Shown here piece by piece: positions 1 to 7,398 of a stretch of 20,686 nucleotides of DNA; position 1 is the stretch's first letter; each line of letters starts with the position of its first letter. Location of the stretch: the NCBI GenBank assembly GCA_041670885.1, contig JBAXYJ010000018.1, forward strand, positions 1 to 20,686. The letters are read 5' to 3'. The notes beneath the pieces are model-generated. The model was given only the letters and a program-made list of their open reading frames with translations, was not told the DNA's origin and searched no databases. This DNA comes from JAJBWD01 sp041670885 (GTDB lineage Bacteria > Bacillota > Clostridia > Clostridiales > Clostridiaceae). The position numbers were made by a program, and so were the translations under genes.

Positions 1-74
1 CCTTTTTTTGAAAATGCCTTTTTAATAAGCCATCCTATGTATTCTTCATCGTCTATTACATATATGCTATACAC
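1..74 (-). CDS. Response regulator, N-terminal fragment (runs off the window)
   Basis: Only the first 24 or so codons lie in the window. They read V(M)YSIYVIDDEEYIGWLIKK, the first beta strand and acidic pocket (IDDEE) of a CheY-like receiver domain. The start is a GTG at 74-72, eight bases after a GGAGG that lies inside the end of the kinase gene. The two genes overlap by 8 bp, so translation is probably coupled. The neighbour is its likely cognate kinase. The output domain is outside the window. The NtrB-like kinase makes a sigma-54-activating (NtrC/AtoC) regulator plausible, but this is inference. Confidence 0.8.
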   Translation of the reverse strand, partial: MYSIYVIDDEEYIGWLIKKAFSKK

Positions 75-1536
75 TTTTTCCGCCTCCTGCTTCCTTAAAA
101 GTTATGACAGCCTCAGTTCCTACATTCTCGCTGCTTTTTATTTCTATTGTTCCTTCCATGTCCTGGCTTAGCTTTTTGCTTATTGCCAGACCTAAGCCTG
201 TTCCATTTTGCTTTGTTGTAAAATATGGATTAAATATCTTATCCAGCTCTTCTTTTTTCATACCCTTACCATCATCCTTAAAGGATATTTTAATAAGTCC
301 GTTTTCATAATATGTCGTGATTTCAAGCTGGCCCTTTTCTTTTGCTGCCTCGCAGGAATTAATTATTATGTTTATAAACACCTGTTTTAGCTTATCCGGG
401 TCAATCTTAACTTCCGGTATAACATTTAACTCCTGTTTAAGTAAAACCTTATTTTTTCTAATATACGGGCTGGTCAGGTTTATAACGCTTTTAACTATCT
501 GATTTAAATTTACATCCATAAGCTGCAGCCTGCTCTCTTTTGCATAATCTAAAAGTTCGCCTACCACCTTGTTTTGTCTGTCACACTGCATTAGAAGAAC
601 ATCTATGTACTCATCTATTCCGGGAACTTCTTTAAATTCATCTTTCATTACCTGAACTGTCCCCCGAATTATCCCAAGAGGATTTCTTATTTCATGGGCA
701 ATTCCCGACACCAGCTGCAAAAGCGAGCTCATCTTTTCTGCATCCTGAAGCTTTTTCTCCATCTCCTCTTTTTCCTTAAGTCCTTCTGCCATATTGTTTA
801 TAGAAGATGAAATCTTATTGAACTCCCCATTTAGAACAGGAATCCTATTATCCAGATCACTTTCGATTTTATCCAGGCCTATGGTAACCTCCTTTACATT
901 TTCTAATATTCCCTTGATTATGAGTACTGCCAGTATAAGTATAAACATTAAGAACAGCAGCAGTGAAAATATAAGAAATGCTGAATTATATTTTCCAAAT
1001 AAAATATCACTGGGGATCATGGCTTCTCCCTCAATTATGGCAGCTATACTTCCATTTTTAATTACCGGGTGAAAGTATAATATTCCTCTTATCCTGGGGG
1101 AACTATTCTCCTCAATAACGTCTTTTTTACTTTCTATAACCTTATTTAAATAATTATTAATATTCTTGGAAAAATCCTTAATTCCGCTATCCTGCTTTTT
1201 TGTGTCTAGGTTAAGCACTTTGTTATTTTCCACCACATAAACAGACATTCTATTAATAAAAGGACTGCCTTCAATAGGCATAGCCTTATCTTTTACTAAA
1301 CTTTTCAGATAAGAATCATCATTTTTAATATTTTTCAAATTTTTATCAGTTAAAAATCCTTCCAGATATTTTGCTGTCTGAATAAGATTATCACGTCTTT
1401 CATTTATTATATTTTTTTCTTTTACCTTATCACCTAAATATATTCCGCCAATTATAACAGATGGGACAAGAATACTTACTATTACCAGTGTTATAATCTG
1501 AAATTTAATACTTTTTTTTAGAAATTTCTTTATCAT
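67..1536 (-). CDS. Membrane sensor histidine kinase
   Basis: Two-component sensor kinase of 489 residues. Visible parts are a first membrane helix (about 13-35), an extracytoplasmic sensor region (about 36-182), a second membrane helix (about 186-210), a HAMP-like linker (211-262), a dimerisation domain with phospho-acceptor His281 in the H-box IAHEIRNPLG, and an ATPase domain with N-box (Asn393), G1 box DDGKGM (421-426), F-box and G2 box GTGLGL (445-450). The H-box is of the NtrB/AtoS type. The ATG at 1536 was chosen because GGAGG sits six bases before it; an ATG eight codons upstream has no ribosome site. The gene lies downstream of the glycerol-phosphate operon, separated by a terminator, and overlaps the response regulator. 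The signal sensed is unknown. Confidence 0.93.
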   Translation of the reverse strand: MIKKFLKKSIKFQIITLVIVSILVPSVIIGGIYLGDKVKEKNIINERRDNLIQTAKYLEGFLTDKNLKNIKNDDSYLKSLVKDKAMPIEGSPFINRMSVYVVENNKVLNLDTKKQDSGIKDFSKNINNYLNKVIESKKDVIEENSSPRIRGILYFHPVIKNGSIAAIIEGEAMIPSDILFGKYNSAFLIFSLLLFLMFILILAVLIIKGILENVKEVTIGLDKIESDLDNRIPVLNGEFNKISSSINNMAEGLKEKEEMEKKLQDAEKMSSLLQLVSGIAHEIRNPLGIIRGTVQVMKDEFKEVPGIDEYIDVLLMQCDRQNKVVGELLDYAKESRLQLMDVNLNQIVKSVINLTSPYIRKNKVLLKQELNVIPEVKIDPDKLKQVFINIIINSCEAAKEKGQLEITTYYENGLIKISFKDDGKGMKKEELDKIFNPYFTTKQNGTGLGLAISKKLSQDMEGTIEIKSSENVGTEAVITFKEAGGGKSV

Positions 1537-1575
1537 AGCTACCTCCAATATTGGGGTCATCCCCTATTTTATAAA

Positions 1576-1590
1576 GCATATTTCATGCCA
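1576..1590 (-). promoter_or_regulatory. Possible sigma-54 promoter of the kinase/regulator pair
   Basis: On the minus strand this reads TGGCATGAAATATGC. The GG (-24) and GC (-12) elements have the exact sigma-54 spacing, and only the first T of TTGC is changed, to A. A start 12 bases further on would give a short leader containing the GGAGG ribosome site. A sigma-A candidate also exists upstream, so this is tentative. No enhancer site was identified. Confidence 0.35.
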
Positions 1591-1623
1591 AACATAAATT
1601 GCTTATTTAATCAGGTTTTAATC

Positions 1624-1653
1624 ATTATACAATAGAAAAATGTCTGATATCAA
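1624..1653 (-). promoter_or_regulatory. Sigma-A promoter of the kinase gene
   Basis: On the minus strand TTGATA (1653-1648) is followed 18 bases later by a perfect TATAAT (1629-1624). The -35 box lies within the terminator hairpin of the upstream operon, so terminator and promoter are superposed. Confidence 0.55.
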
Positions 1654-1682
1654 ACATTTACTGTTTAATATCAGACATTTTT
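1636..1682 (-). terminator. Terminator of the glycerol-phosphate operon
   Basis: Fifteen-base arms at 1641-1655 and 1663-1677 pair with one mismatch around a 7-base loop, extended by A5 and T5 runs. The stem is T-tailed on both strands. It begins directly at the stop codon of the DUF1667 gene (1683), so it ends that operon. The arm TGTCTGATATCAAACA recurs in the hairpin at 8763-8792. Confidence 0.85.
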
Positions 1683-2048
1683 CTAAATTTTCTTATTATT
1701 TTTAGCAGCTATAATATTTACTCCTGTTCCTGATACATCTTTTATTACTATATCACCAATATTTACCGGGGCTCTCATTTTAACTTTTTTAAGTTCTTCT
1801 ATAACATCAAATATTTTTTCCTTAGGAATATCTTTTTCTGTTTTTACAGGTACTACTCTTTCTTCCCCGCCTTCAACGATTACTGTGGAGGTTACAATTC
1901 TTTTAGGGTTTGTACACTCATTTATTCCGTACTGCTCTCCTATCCTGCAGGTATTTCCTTCTACCTTCTGAGCCTTTCCATCCTTAATCGTAACCTTAAG
2001 GCTGCAGCCTACAGGGCATCCGATACATACTAATTCCCTTATCTCCAT
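1683..2048 (-). CDS. DUF1667 small cysteine protein
   Basis: A 121-residue soluble protein. Its N-terminus, IRELVCIGCPVGCSLKV, is typical of DUF1667 proteins. Cysteines at 8, 11, 15, 34 and 45 could bind an iron-sulfur cluster or metal, but this is inferred from spacing only. It is the third gene of an operon with a GlpA-like dehydrogenase and an FAD/NAD oxidoreductase. The ATG lies 2 bp after the preceding stop codon, and its GGAGGAGG ribosome site lies inside the end of the upstream gene. The trio is a recurring arrangement in Clostridia, so the protein is likely an electron-transfer or assembly partner of the two flavoproteins. Its biochemical role is not established. Confidence 0.85.
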   Translation of the reverse strand: MEIRELVCIGCPVGCSLKVTIKDGKAQKVEGNTCRIGEQYGINECTNPKRIVTSTVIVEGGEERVVPVKTEKDIPKEKIFDVIEELKKVKMRAPVNIGDIVIKDVSGTGVNIIAAKNNKKI

Positions 2049-2050
2049 TT

Positions 2051-3310
2051 CTATTCCTCCTCCAGTCTGATCAGTATTTTACTTACATCCTTGTGTTCTT
2101 CAAATAGAGATTTTGTAAGCTTAACTGTTTCCATTTCTCCCGGAGCCATAACCCTCTTATTTATATGCATTACCCGCATCTGATCAAAGTACACTGATAC
2201 AAATACATTTTTATAGGTAGTATCTACTCTAAATCTTACATTTATAAAATTATCCACGTTATCAGGATTTACATATTTAGGTACCGTATATCTTACTCCA
2301 TTTGATACTTCTATTTCAGCTCTTTTAATATTTTTAACTCTTCCTTTAACAAAACAAGCTGCCTCCTCCCCTGCATGATAGCTCTCTTCAGTCACGTAAT
2401 CTACTAAATCATGCACATGAAGCACATTCCCGCAGGCAAATATTCCATCAATATTAGTCTCCAGATTATCATCAACTATAGGACCTCCTGTAACTTTAGA
2501 AAGTTCAACAGATGCCTTTCTTGAAAGTTCATTTTCAGGAAGAAGACCTACCGATAATAAAAGCGTATCGCAGGGAATATATTCTTCTGTTCCCTTAATA
2601 ACTTTTCTATTCTTATCAACCTGGGCTATGGTAACCCCTTCAACTCTTTCCTTCCCCTTTATATCAATAATTGTATGAGAAAGCTTAAGAGGTATATTGA
2701 AATCATCAAGGCACTGAGCAACATTACGTCTAAGTCCTGAGGAATAAGGCATAAGCTCAACAACTGCCTTAACCTTTGCTCCCTCTAAAGTCATTCTTCT
2801 TGCCATTATAAGACCTATATCTCCGGAGCCTAGTATAACAACCTGGCGTCCAGGCATATATCCATCTATATTTACAAACTTCTGAGCAGTTCCTGCTGTA
2901 TATATTCCGGCACTTCTGCTTCCAGGAATATTTATAGCTCCTCTTGGCCTTTCTCTGCAGCCCATAGCTAAAATTATAGCTTTAGCCTTTATAATTAATA
3001 TTCCATCATCACCATTTACTGCAGTTATCACCTTATCCTTTGTAATATCAAGAACCATAGTGCTTAACTTGTATTCTATATTTCTTTCACTTACCATATC
3101 AATGAATCTTTGAGCATATTCCGGCCCCGTCAGCTCTTCCTTAAAGGTATGAAGTCCAAAGCCGTTATGAATACACTGATTTAATATGCCGCCCAGTTTT
3201 ACTTCTCTTTCAAGAACCAAAATACTGTCTATTCCATTATCCTTTGCTTTTATAGCAGCCGCGAGCCCTGCTGGGCCTCCCCCTATGACAACAATATCAT
3301 ACTCTAACAT
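2051..3310 (-). CDS. FAD/NAD-dependent oxidoreductase of the GlpA/DUF1667 cluster
   Basis: A 419-residue flavoprotein of the pyridine nucleotide-disulfide oxidoreductase fold. Residues 6-20 hold the FAD dinucleotide-binding motif GGGPAG. Residues 157-172 hold a second Rossmann motif, GSGDIG, for NAD(P)H. The FACGN segment near 290 is the usual C-terminal FAD contact. No CxxC redox pair of the thioredoxin-reductase type is visible, so the disulfide chemistry is probably absent. About 90 extra C-terminal residues follow the catalytic core. It sits between the GlpA-like gene and DUF1667, with 11 and 2 bp gaps, and probably passes electrons from the dehydrogenase to NAD or another carrier. It holds a GlpB-like position in the operon but is not a clear GlpB orthologue. 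Confidence 0.85.
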   Translation of the reverse strand: MLEYDIVVIGGGPAGLAAAIKAKDNGIDSILVLEREVKLGGILNQCIHNGFGLHTFKEELTGPEYAQRFIDMVSERNIEYKLSTMVLDITKDKVITAVNGDDGILIIKAKAIILAMGCRERPRGAINIPGSRSAGIYTAGTAQKFVNIDGYMPGRQVVILGSGDIGLIMARRMTLEGAKVKAVVELMPYSSGLRRNVAQCLDDFNIPLKLSHTIIDIKGKERVEGVTIAQVDKNRKVIKGTEEYIPCDTLLLSVGLLPENELSRKASVELSKVTGGPIVDDNLETNIDGIFACGNVLHVHDLVDYVTEESYHAGEEAACFVKGRVKNIKRAEIEVSNGVRYTVPKYVNPDNVDNFINVRFRVDTTYKNVFVSVYFDQMRVMHINKRVMAPGEMETVKLTKSLFEEHKDVSKILIRLEEE

Positions 3311-3321
3311 AATAACCTCCG

Positions 3322-4752
3322 CTAATCCTTATTTTTCCCTGTAAGTAAATTTGAAGTCCCGCCAAACTTGGTTATTTCGGTCATTGGAACATTTAACTCT
3401 TTTGCAAGAATCTCTACTATTTTAGCTGAGCAGAAACCTGACTGACACCTTCCCATTCCCGCTCTTGTTCTTCTTTTTACTCCATCTAAGCTTTTTGCTC
3501 CAAGAGGTCTTCTTATAGCACTTAAAATTTCACCCTCTGTGACAGTTTCACATCTACATACTATTTTACCATATGCCTTATCCTTTTTTATAAGTTCATT
3601 TCTTTCTTCATTGCTCATTTCTCTAAATTTTGGAATACCGTCTCTATTAGGGTTAAATTCACTGTTTATTTCAGGTTTTAGCTTATCCTTAACAATATCA
3701 GCTACCATTTCTGCAATTGCAGGGGCTGAGGATATCCCCGGGGATTCAATTCCTGCTGCATTTATAAACCCTTTTGCACCGGATGCTTCTCCTATTATGA
3801 AATCATCACACTCTGTGTGAGCTCTAATCCCTGAAAAGGAGGTTATTATAAATCTTACCGGGACCTGCTTTATAGATAATTCAGCCTTTTTTAATACCTC
3901 ATCTATTCCTTCCCGGGTTGTAGTAAAATCATCTTTATCTTCTATATCCTGGGCATTTGGTCCTATTAAAAGATTACCGTCTACTGTAGGAGTCACAAGT
4001 ACTCCCTTACCCATCTTTGTTGGGAGCTGAAATATTACTTTTCCTACCGTATTTCCTACCTCTCTGTCAAATAAACAATACTGTCCTTTTCTTCCTATGA
4101 TATTAAACTTATTATCAGATACCATATTATTAATCTTATCGGCATACAAGCCTGCTGCATTAATTACGAGCTTCGTTTTGTAGATTTTGTTTTTTGTAAC
4201 TAGGCTGTATCCATCAGTTTCTTTTATTATATTTATAACTTCTTCCTCAAATGTAAATTCAGTGCCATTTAAATATGCATTTTCTGCCATTGCAACAGTC
4301 ATCTCATAAGGACAAACTATAGCTCCTGTCTTTGCAAATAAAGCCGCTTTTACATTTGAATTAAGATTTGGTTCCATTTCAAAGACCTGACTTTTATTTA
4401 AAATTGAAAGACCGGGAACGCCATTTTCTTCCCCTTGTTTTTTTAATAGCTTTAGATCTTCTATTCCATCTTCAGTAAATGAAAGAACCAGCGAGCCTAT
4501 CCTTTTAAGAGGGAAATCAAGCTCCTTCGATAATTTATCAAACATAGCGTTTCCCCTGGCATTTAACTTCCCCTTTAAAGAGCTTGGCTTAGCATCATAT
4601 CCGGCATGAACAATTGCTGAATTTGCCTTTGTTGTGCCAACTGCCACATCCTCTCCCTTTTCTAAAACAAGAGTCTTTAGTTTATATTTAGAAAGCTCCC
4701 TTGCGATGGAAGCACCTATTATTCCAGAACCTACAATTATAATATCCTGCAT
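3322..4752 (-). CDS. GlpA-like glycerol-3-phosphate dehydrogenase (FAD, [2Fe-2S])
   Basis: A 476-residue flavoprotein of the DAO/GlpA family, expected to oxidise sn-glycerol-3-phosphate to dihydroxyacetone phosphate. Residues 3-16 form the FAD Rossmann motif (VGSGIIGAS). The C-terminal domain (about 394-455) is BFD-like, with CRC at 399-401 and CQSGFC at 436-441, four cysteines suited to a [2Fe-2S] cluster. The ATG at 4752 follows AAGGAGG by six bases. A longer frame reaching 4848 would run through the promoter and leader terminator and is rejected. It is the first gene of the operon, with the oxidoreductase and DUF1667 downstream. Other members of this family act on different 2-hydroxy acids, so the substrate is likely but not certain. 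Confidence 0.85.
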   Translation of the reverse strand: MQDIIIVGSGIIGASIARELSKYKLKTLVLEKGEDVAVGTTKANSAIVHAGYDAKPSSLKGKLNARGNAMFDKLSKELDFPLKRIGSLVLSFTEDGIEDLKLLKKQGEENGVPGLSILNKSQVFEMEPNLNSNVKAALFAKTGAIVCPYEMTVAMAENAYLNGTEFTFEEEVINIIKETDGYSLVTKNKIYKTKLVINAAGLYADKINNMVSDNKFNIIGRKGQYCLFDREVGNTVGKVIFQLPTKMGKGVLVTPTVDGNLLIGPNAQDIEDKDDFTTTREGIDEVLKKAELSIKQVPVRFIITSFSGIRAHTECDDFIIGEASGAKGFINAAGIESPGISSAPAIAEMVADIVKDKLKPEINSEFNPNRDGIPKFREMSNEERNELIKKDKAYGKIVCRCETVTEGEILSAIRRPLGAKSLDGVKRRTRAGMGRCQSGFCSAKIVEILAKELNVPMTEITKFGGTSNLLTGKNKD

Positions 4753-4766
4753 AATTTCCTCCTTAC

Positions 4767-4809
4767 AAAAAAATAAACCCAATTCGGGTATGGAAATACG
4801 CGAATTAGG
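4767..4809 (-). terminator. Leader attenuator of the glycerol-phosphate operon
   Basis: On the minus strand, CCTAATTCG (4809-4801) pairs with CGAATTGGG (4786-4778). Inside it GTAT and ATAC can pair around a TTCC loop, and the stem is followed by TTTATTTTTTT. This is a full intrinsic terminator placed between the promoter and the ribosome site of the first gene, so expression needs readthrough. In Bacillus subtilis the leader of glpD is controlled in this way by the antiterminator GlpP. The transcript would begin with a purine-rich stretch, GCAGAGAAGAGAGAGCC, a possible protein-binding site. GlpP involvement is inference. Confidence 0.75.
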
Positions 4810-4827
4810 CTCTCTCTTCTCTGCCTT

Positions 4828-4833
4828 ATTATA
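4828..4833 (-). promoter_or_regulatory. -10 box of the glycerol-phosphate operon
   Basis: A perfect TATAAT on the minus strand sits just upstream of the purine-rich leader start. The -35 region 17 bases upstream (TTATTT) is poor, which would fit an activated or weak promoter. Confidence 0.5.
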
Positions 4834-4871
4834 GTCATATGTTATCATATAAATAAATAATATGCAATTGT

Positions 4872-4902
4872 GAATAGGTTGTAAACTTTTGGAGACAATA
4901 AC
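4872..4902 (+). promoter_or_regulatory. Possible forespore sigma-G promoter of the spore protein gene
   Basis: GAATA (4872-4876) fits the sigma-G/F -35 consensus, and CAATAAC 19 bases on is only a rough fit to the -10. The call rests mostly on the downstream gene being a forespore protein. Confidence 0.25.
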
Positions 4903-4929
4903 ATAAAATCTATCTATTTGGAGGTAACT

Positions 4930-5130
4930 ATGACAAAGAAGCCTTTAGTTCCGGAAAAAGAAGGAGAACTTGATAAATTTAAAATGGAGGTGGCTCACGA
5001 GCTTAACCTGGCCAGAGACCTGGATACAGGCAATATTGCAGAGAAAATAGGAACTGCAGGAAACGTAGGCGGTGAGATGGTAAGAAGGATGATAGAAGAA
5101 GGAGAAAAGAAGCTCATAAATAAAAAATAA
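4930..5130 (+). CDS. Alpha/beta-type small acid-soluble spore protein
   Basis: A 66-residue protein. Proteins of this family coat and protect DNA in the dormant spore and are degraded at germination. Residues 18-25 (KMEVAHEL) match the N-terminal conserved block that holds the germination protease site. Residues 44-61 (GNVGGEMVRRMIEEGEKK) match the second, DNA-binding block. The usual spacer and N-terminus are shorter or altered, so it is a divergent member. The ATG at 4930 lies five bases after GGAGGT; a TTG four codons upstream overlaps that ribosome site and is rejected. It is transcribed alone and divergently from the glycerol-phosphate operon, and a strong terminator follows. Expression in the forespore is expected from the family. 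Confidence 0.88.
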   Translation: MTKKPLVPEKEGELDKFKMEVAHELNLARDLDTGNIAEKIGTAGNVGGEMVRRMIEEGEKKLINKK

Positions 5131-5157
5131 AAAGACAATATATACAGAGTATCTGAA

Positions 5158-5200
5158 GAGACGATAAACCTGCTGCTTTAGCAGATTTATCGTCTCTTTT
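5158..5200 (+). terminator. Terminator of the spore protein gene
   Basis: GAGACGATAAA (5158-5168) pairs perfectly with TTTATCGTCTC (5186-5196), with an inner CTGCT/AGCAG stem, followed by TTTT. It lies 28 bp after the stop codon. Confidence 0.9.
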
Positions 5201-5248
5201 AGTTATAATATCCATATTAAAAGTGATAATGATTAATTGACTTTATTA

Positions 5249-5257
5249 TGCTATAAT
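5249..5257 (+). promoter_or_regulatory. Extended -10 promoter of the hydrolase gene
   Basis: TGCTATAAT is a perfect extended -10 element. TTGACT at 5237-5242 is only 9 bp upstream, too close to act as its -35. A start near 5264 leaves a leader of about 25 bases with AAAGGA before the ATG. Confidence 0.5.
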
Positions 5258-5289
5258 ATACAAAACATGTAAGTTAAAGGATGATATAA

Positions 5290-6009
5290 ATGAATATTAA
5301 CTATATTGAGCACAGCTGTTTTTCAATTGAACTTGATAATGTTATTTTACTATTTGACTACTATACCGGAAAGCTTCCTGAGTTTAATCCTGAAAAAACT
5401 ATTTATGTTTTTTCAAGTCACAAGCATCAGGATCATTTCAGCTTTTCCATATTTAAACTTTTAAAAGAGTATCCCCATGTTCGTTATATTCTTTCAAAGG
5501 ATATTAAGCGGAAATTTGGTGCAAAATTTTTTTACAACCAGGGTGTAGATGAGAAGGTTTATAAAGAAATTCAATTTATCGGCAGTTGTGACACCCTTGA
5601 AACACCAGAACTTCTTATTGAAACACTAACCTCCACAGATGAGGGTGCTGCATTCATTGTAAATGCAGAGGGAAAGACTTTCTATCATGCAGGGGATCTT
5701 AACCTGTGGACTTGGGATTGTGACAGCGAAGGTGATAACAAGGATATGACAGACAGATTTGAGATAGAGATGGCAAAGATTAAAGGCAGGCATTTTGATG
5801 CTGCATTTCTTGTTTTAGATCCAAGACAAAAAGATAAATTCTGTTTAGGATTTGATTATTTTATGAGGGTGACTAATACAGATAAGGCATATCCAATGCA
5901 CTTTTGGAAAGATACGTCAGTTATAAGCAGATTAAAGGCAATGGAGTGCTCTAAACCATACCGCAGTAAAATAGCTGACACTTTGGAATACGAAAAAGCA
6001 CCGGTGTGA
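5290..6009 (+). CDS. Metallo-beta-lactamase-fold hydrolase
   Basis: A 239-residue cytoplasmic protein of the metallo-beta-lactamase superfamily (Lactamase_B_3/UlaG-like group). The metal site is visible as HKHQDH (His44, His46, Asp48, His49), His133 and Asp136 in FYHAGDLNLW, and His204 in YPMHFW. The STDEGAAFIV block before the second metal ligand is also typical. The family hydrolyses phosphoester, lactone and nucleotide bonds, and the substrate here cannot be deduced. The ATG follows AAAGGATGATATAA, a moderate ribosome site. The gene stands alone, and its stop codon lies in the loop of its terminator. Confidence 0.85.
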   Translation: MNINYIEHSCFSIELDNVILLFDYYTGKLPEFNPEKTIYVFSSHKHQDHFSFSIFKLLKEYPHVRYILSKDIKRKFGAKFFYNQGVDEKVYKEIQFIGSCDTLETPELLIETLTSTDEGAAFIVNAEGKTFYHAGDLNLWTWDCDSEGDNKDMTDRFEIEMAKIKGRHFDAAFLVLDPRQKDKFCLGFDYFMRVTNTDKAYPMHFWKDTSVISRLKAMECSKPYRSKIADTLEYEKAPV

Positions 6010-6028
6010 ATTATAACCGGTGCTTTTT
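5995..6028. terminator. Shared bidirectional terminator of convergent genes
   Basis: AAAGCACCGGT (5995-6005) pairs perfectly with ACCGGTGCTTT (6016-6026), with T runs on both strands. The hydrolase stop codon (6007-6009) lies in the loop, and the minus-strand CapA gene ends four bases to the right. One hairpin therefore serves both genes. Confidence 0.9.
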
Positions 6029-6032
6029 ATAT

Positions 6033-7148
6033 TTAAAATATTTTTAGAAATTCATCAGATACCTTAAAATCAAATGACATCTTGTTTATCTTTTTTAAAA
6101 CTCTTGTTCTTTCGCTTCCCTTAAGGGGAGTTGGCTGATAATTATTTCTGCCGGTTATAGAGGATAATCTGCAGGGGATTACCTTAAAAGCATATCCCTT
6201 TATATCATTTTCCTGATAGCTTAGCTTTATTTGTGCTATCATAGTATCTTTATCACTTGGATTACTGTTTCCTCCAAAGGAAAAATTGCCCAAACTGTAA
6301 CATATTACTCTATTCTTATACACCTCTAGACCCTGAAGCACATGAGGGTGATGTCCTATTATAAGGTCTGCTCCATTATCTATAGAATATTTTGCCAAAG
6401 TTTTCTGAGAAGCTGATGGATAGTAATCTCTCTCTATACCCCAATGAAATGTAACTACCACAAAACAGCCTTGATCCTTTAGCTTTTTTATATCATTTTT
6501 TAATTTTGAATTTGATATCTCCTTATTAATCAATGAGTATCCTAAAAAGCCAAACTTAACTCCATCTATTTCCTTAACATAGCTGTATCCGTTGCCAAAG
6601 TACCCAACCTTAGCTTCCTTCAATGTTGCTATGGTGTCATCAAATCCTTTCTGCAGGTAGTCAAAGGAGTGGTTGTTCGCAGTATTTACTGCCTCAATGC
6701 TGCCTTCTTTTAGTATATTCACATAGTCCTTGGGCGCTTTAAAATTATAAGTTTTAACAGCCTTTTTAGCAGCATCTGTAAATGTTCCCTCTAAGTTAAC
6801 CACAGTTAATGAATCTTTACTAAATATGGGATAAACATTTTTAAAATTATAGGAATAATCTTTCCCATTTCTATTAAATACATCTATGAAATTGCCGTTA
6901 TAAGCAAACTTAGTATCTGTTCCTAAGGTACAGTCTCCTGCAAATGATAGTGTAAACTCCTTATTTTCCTTATTTTCCGGCTGAGTCTTTGTAACCTTTG
7001 CTTTTTTTTCTTCAGTCTTTTTGACTTCACTAACCTTAACTGGTGATTTTTTAACAACTGGTTTACTTTTAAATTTATAATAATATACTATAGTAGAAGC
7101 TATTATTATTAATAAAAGGATTATTACTATATTTCTTATATTTTTCAT
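6033..7148 (-). CDS. CapA-family phosphoesterase-like protein, membrane anchored
   Basis: A 371-residue protein of the CapA (PGA_cap) family, a calcineurin-like metallophosphoesterase fold linked to poly-gamma-glutamate capsule formation or cell-surface processes. A single membrane segment lies at about 6-24, followed by a Lys/Glu-rich linker to about 63, so the catalytic domain is probably outside the cell. Motifs seen are FAGDCTLG (69-76), VNLEGTF (117-123), NTANNHSFDY (155-164), FHWGIE (234-239), IGHHPHVLQG (264-273) and YSLGNFSFG (284-292). The ATG at 7148 lies four bases after GGGGGA; the ATG four codons upstream has no ribosome site. No capB or capC gene is nearby, so a role in capsule synthesis cannot be claimed. 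Confidence 0.87.
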   Translation of the reverse strand: MKNIRNIVIILLLIIIASTIVYYYKFKSKPVVKKSPVKVSEVKKTEEKKAKVTKTQPENKENKEFTLSFAGDCTLGTDTKFAYNGNFIDVFNRNGKDYSYNFKNVYPIFSKDSLTVVNLEGTFTDAAKKAVKTYNFKAPKDYVNILKEGSIEAVNTANNHSFDYLQKGFDDTIATLKEAKVGYFGNGYSYVKEIDGVKFGFLGYSLINKEISNSKLKNDIKKLKDQGCFVVVTFHWGIERDYYPSASQKTLAKYSIDNGADLIIGHHPHVLQGLEVYKNRVICYSLGNFSFGGNSNPSDKDTMIAQIKLSYQENDIKGYAFKVIPCRLSSITGRNNYQPTPLKGSERTRVLKKINKMSFDFKVSDEFLKIF

Positions 7149-7197
7149 AATTTCCCCCATTTAGTTTCGCAATTTTCTAAATTATTACTCTATTACA

Positions 7198-7226
7198 ATT
7201 TTAATCTACAGAATAAAATTTGTCCA
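7198..7226 (-). promoter_or_regulatory. Sigma-A promoter of the CapA-family gene
   Basis: On the minus strand TGGACA (7226-7221) is followed 17 bp later by TAAAAT (7203-7198), each five of six to consensus. The leader would be about 40 bases. Confidence 0.65.
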
Positions 7227-7280
7227 GAAAATTTCCAATATCATATTCTTTACTTTTCTGCCTTATAATCATATTATTTA

Positions 7281-7398
7281 CTTAAGGAAATTGCATAATA
7301 ACATTTTGGCTGATTTTTCACCTTAAAAATAATGAGTTATCAACATTTTTTTAAGGTGAAAAAGTTAATTCATAAATTATGCAAATTCCTAACTTAAG
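7281..7398. repeat. Nested inverted repeat between divergent genes
   Basis: The outer arms are 7281-7299 and 7376-7398 (ATTGCATAAT against ATTATGCAAAT, with a 4-base insertion on the right arm), and both ends carry CTTAAG. The inner arms TTTTTCACCTTAAAAA (7314-7329) and TTTTTAAGGTGAAAAA (7348-7363) pair perfectly over 16 bp. It lies between two divergent genes, so it is not an ordinary terminator. It could be a small non-autonomous mobile element, a leader RNA structure for the acyltransferase gene, or a regulator site. No clear promoter for the acyltransferase was found in it. Confidence 0.7.

Noticed and set aside
104..1072. Several plus-strand frames opposite the kinase gene
   Set aside because: They have no family resemblance or ribosome sites and mirror the codons of a well-supported kinase gene.
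4753..4848. Longer N-terminus for the GlpA-like protein
   Set aside because: The extra 32 codons run through the -10 box and the leader terminator, while a proper ribosome site precedes the ATG at 4752.
5237..5257. TTGACT and TATAAT before the hydrolase as one promoter
   Set aside because: The spacer is only 9 bp; the TG-extended -10 alone is the better reading.
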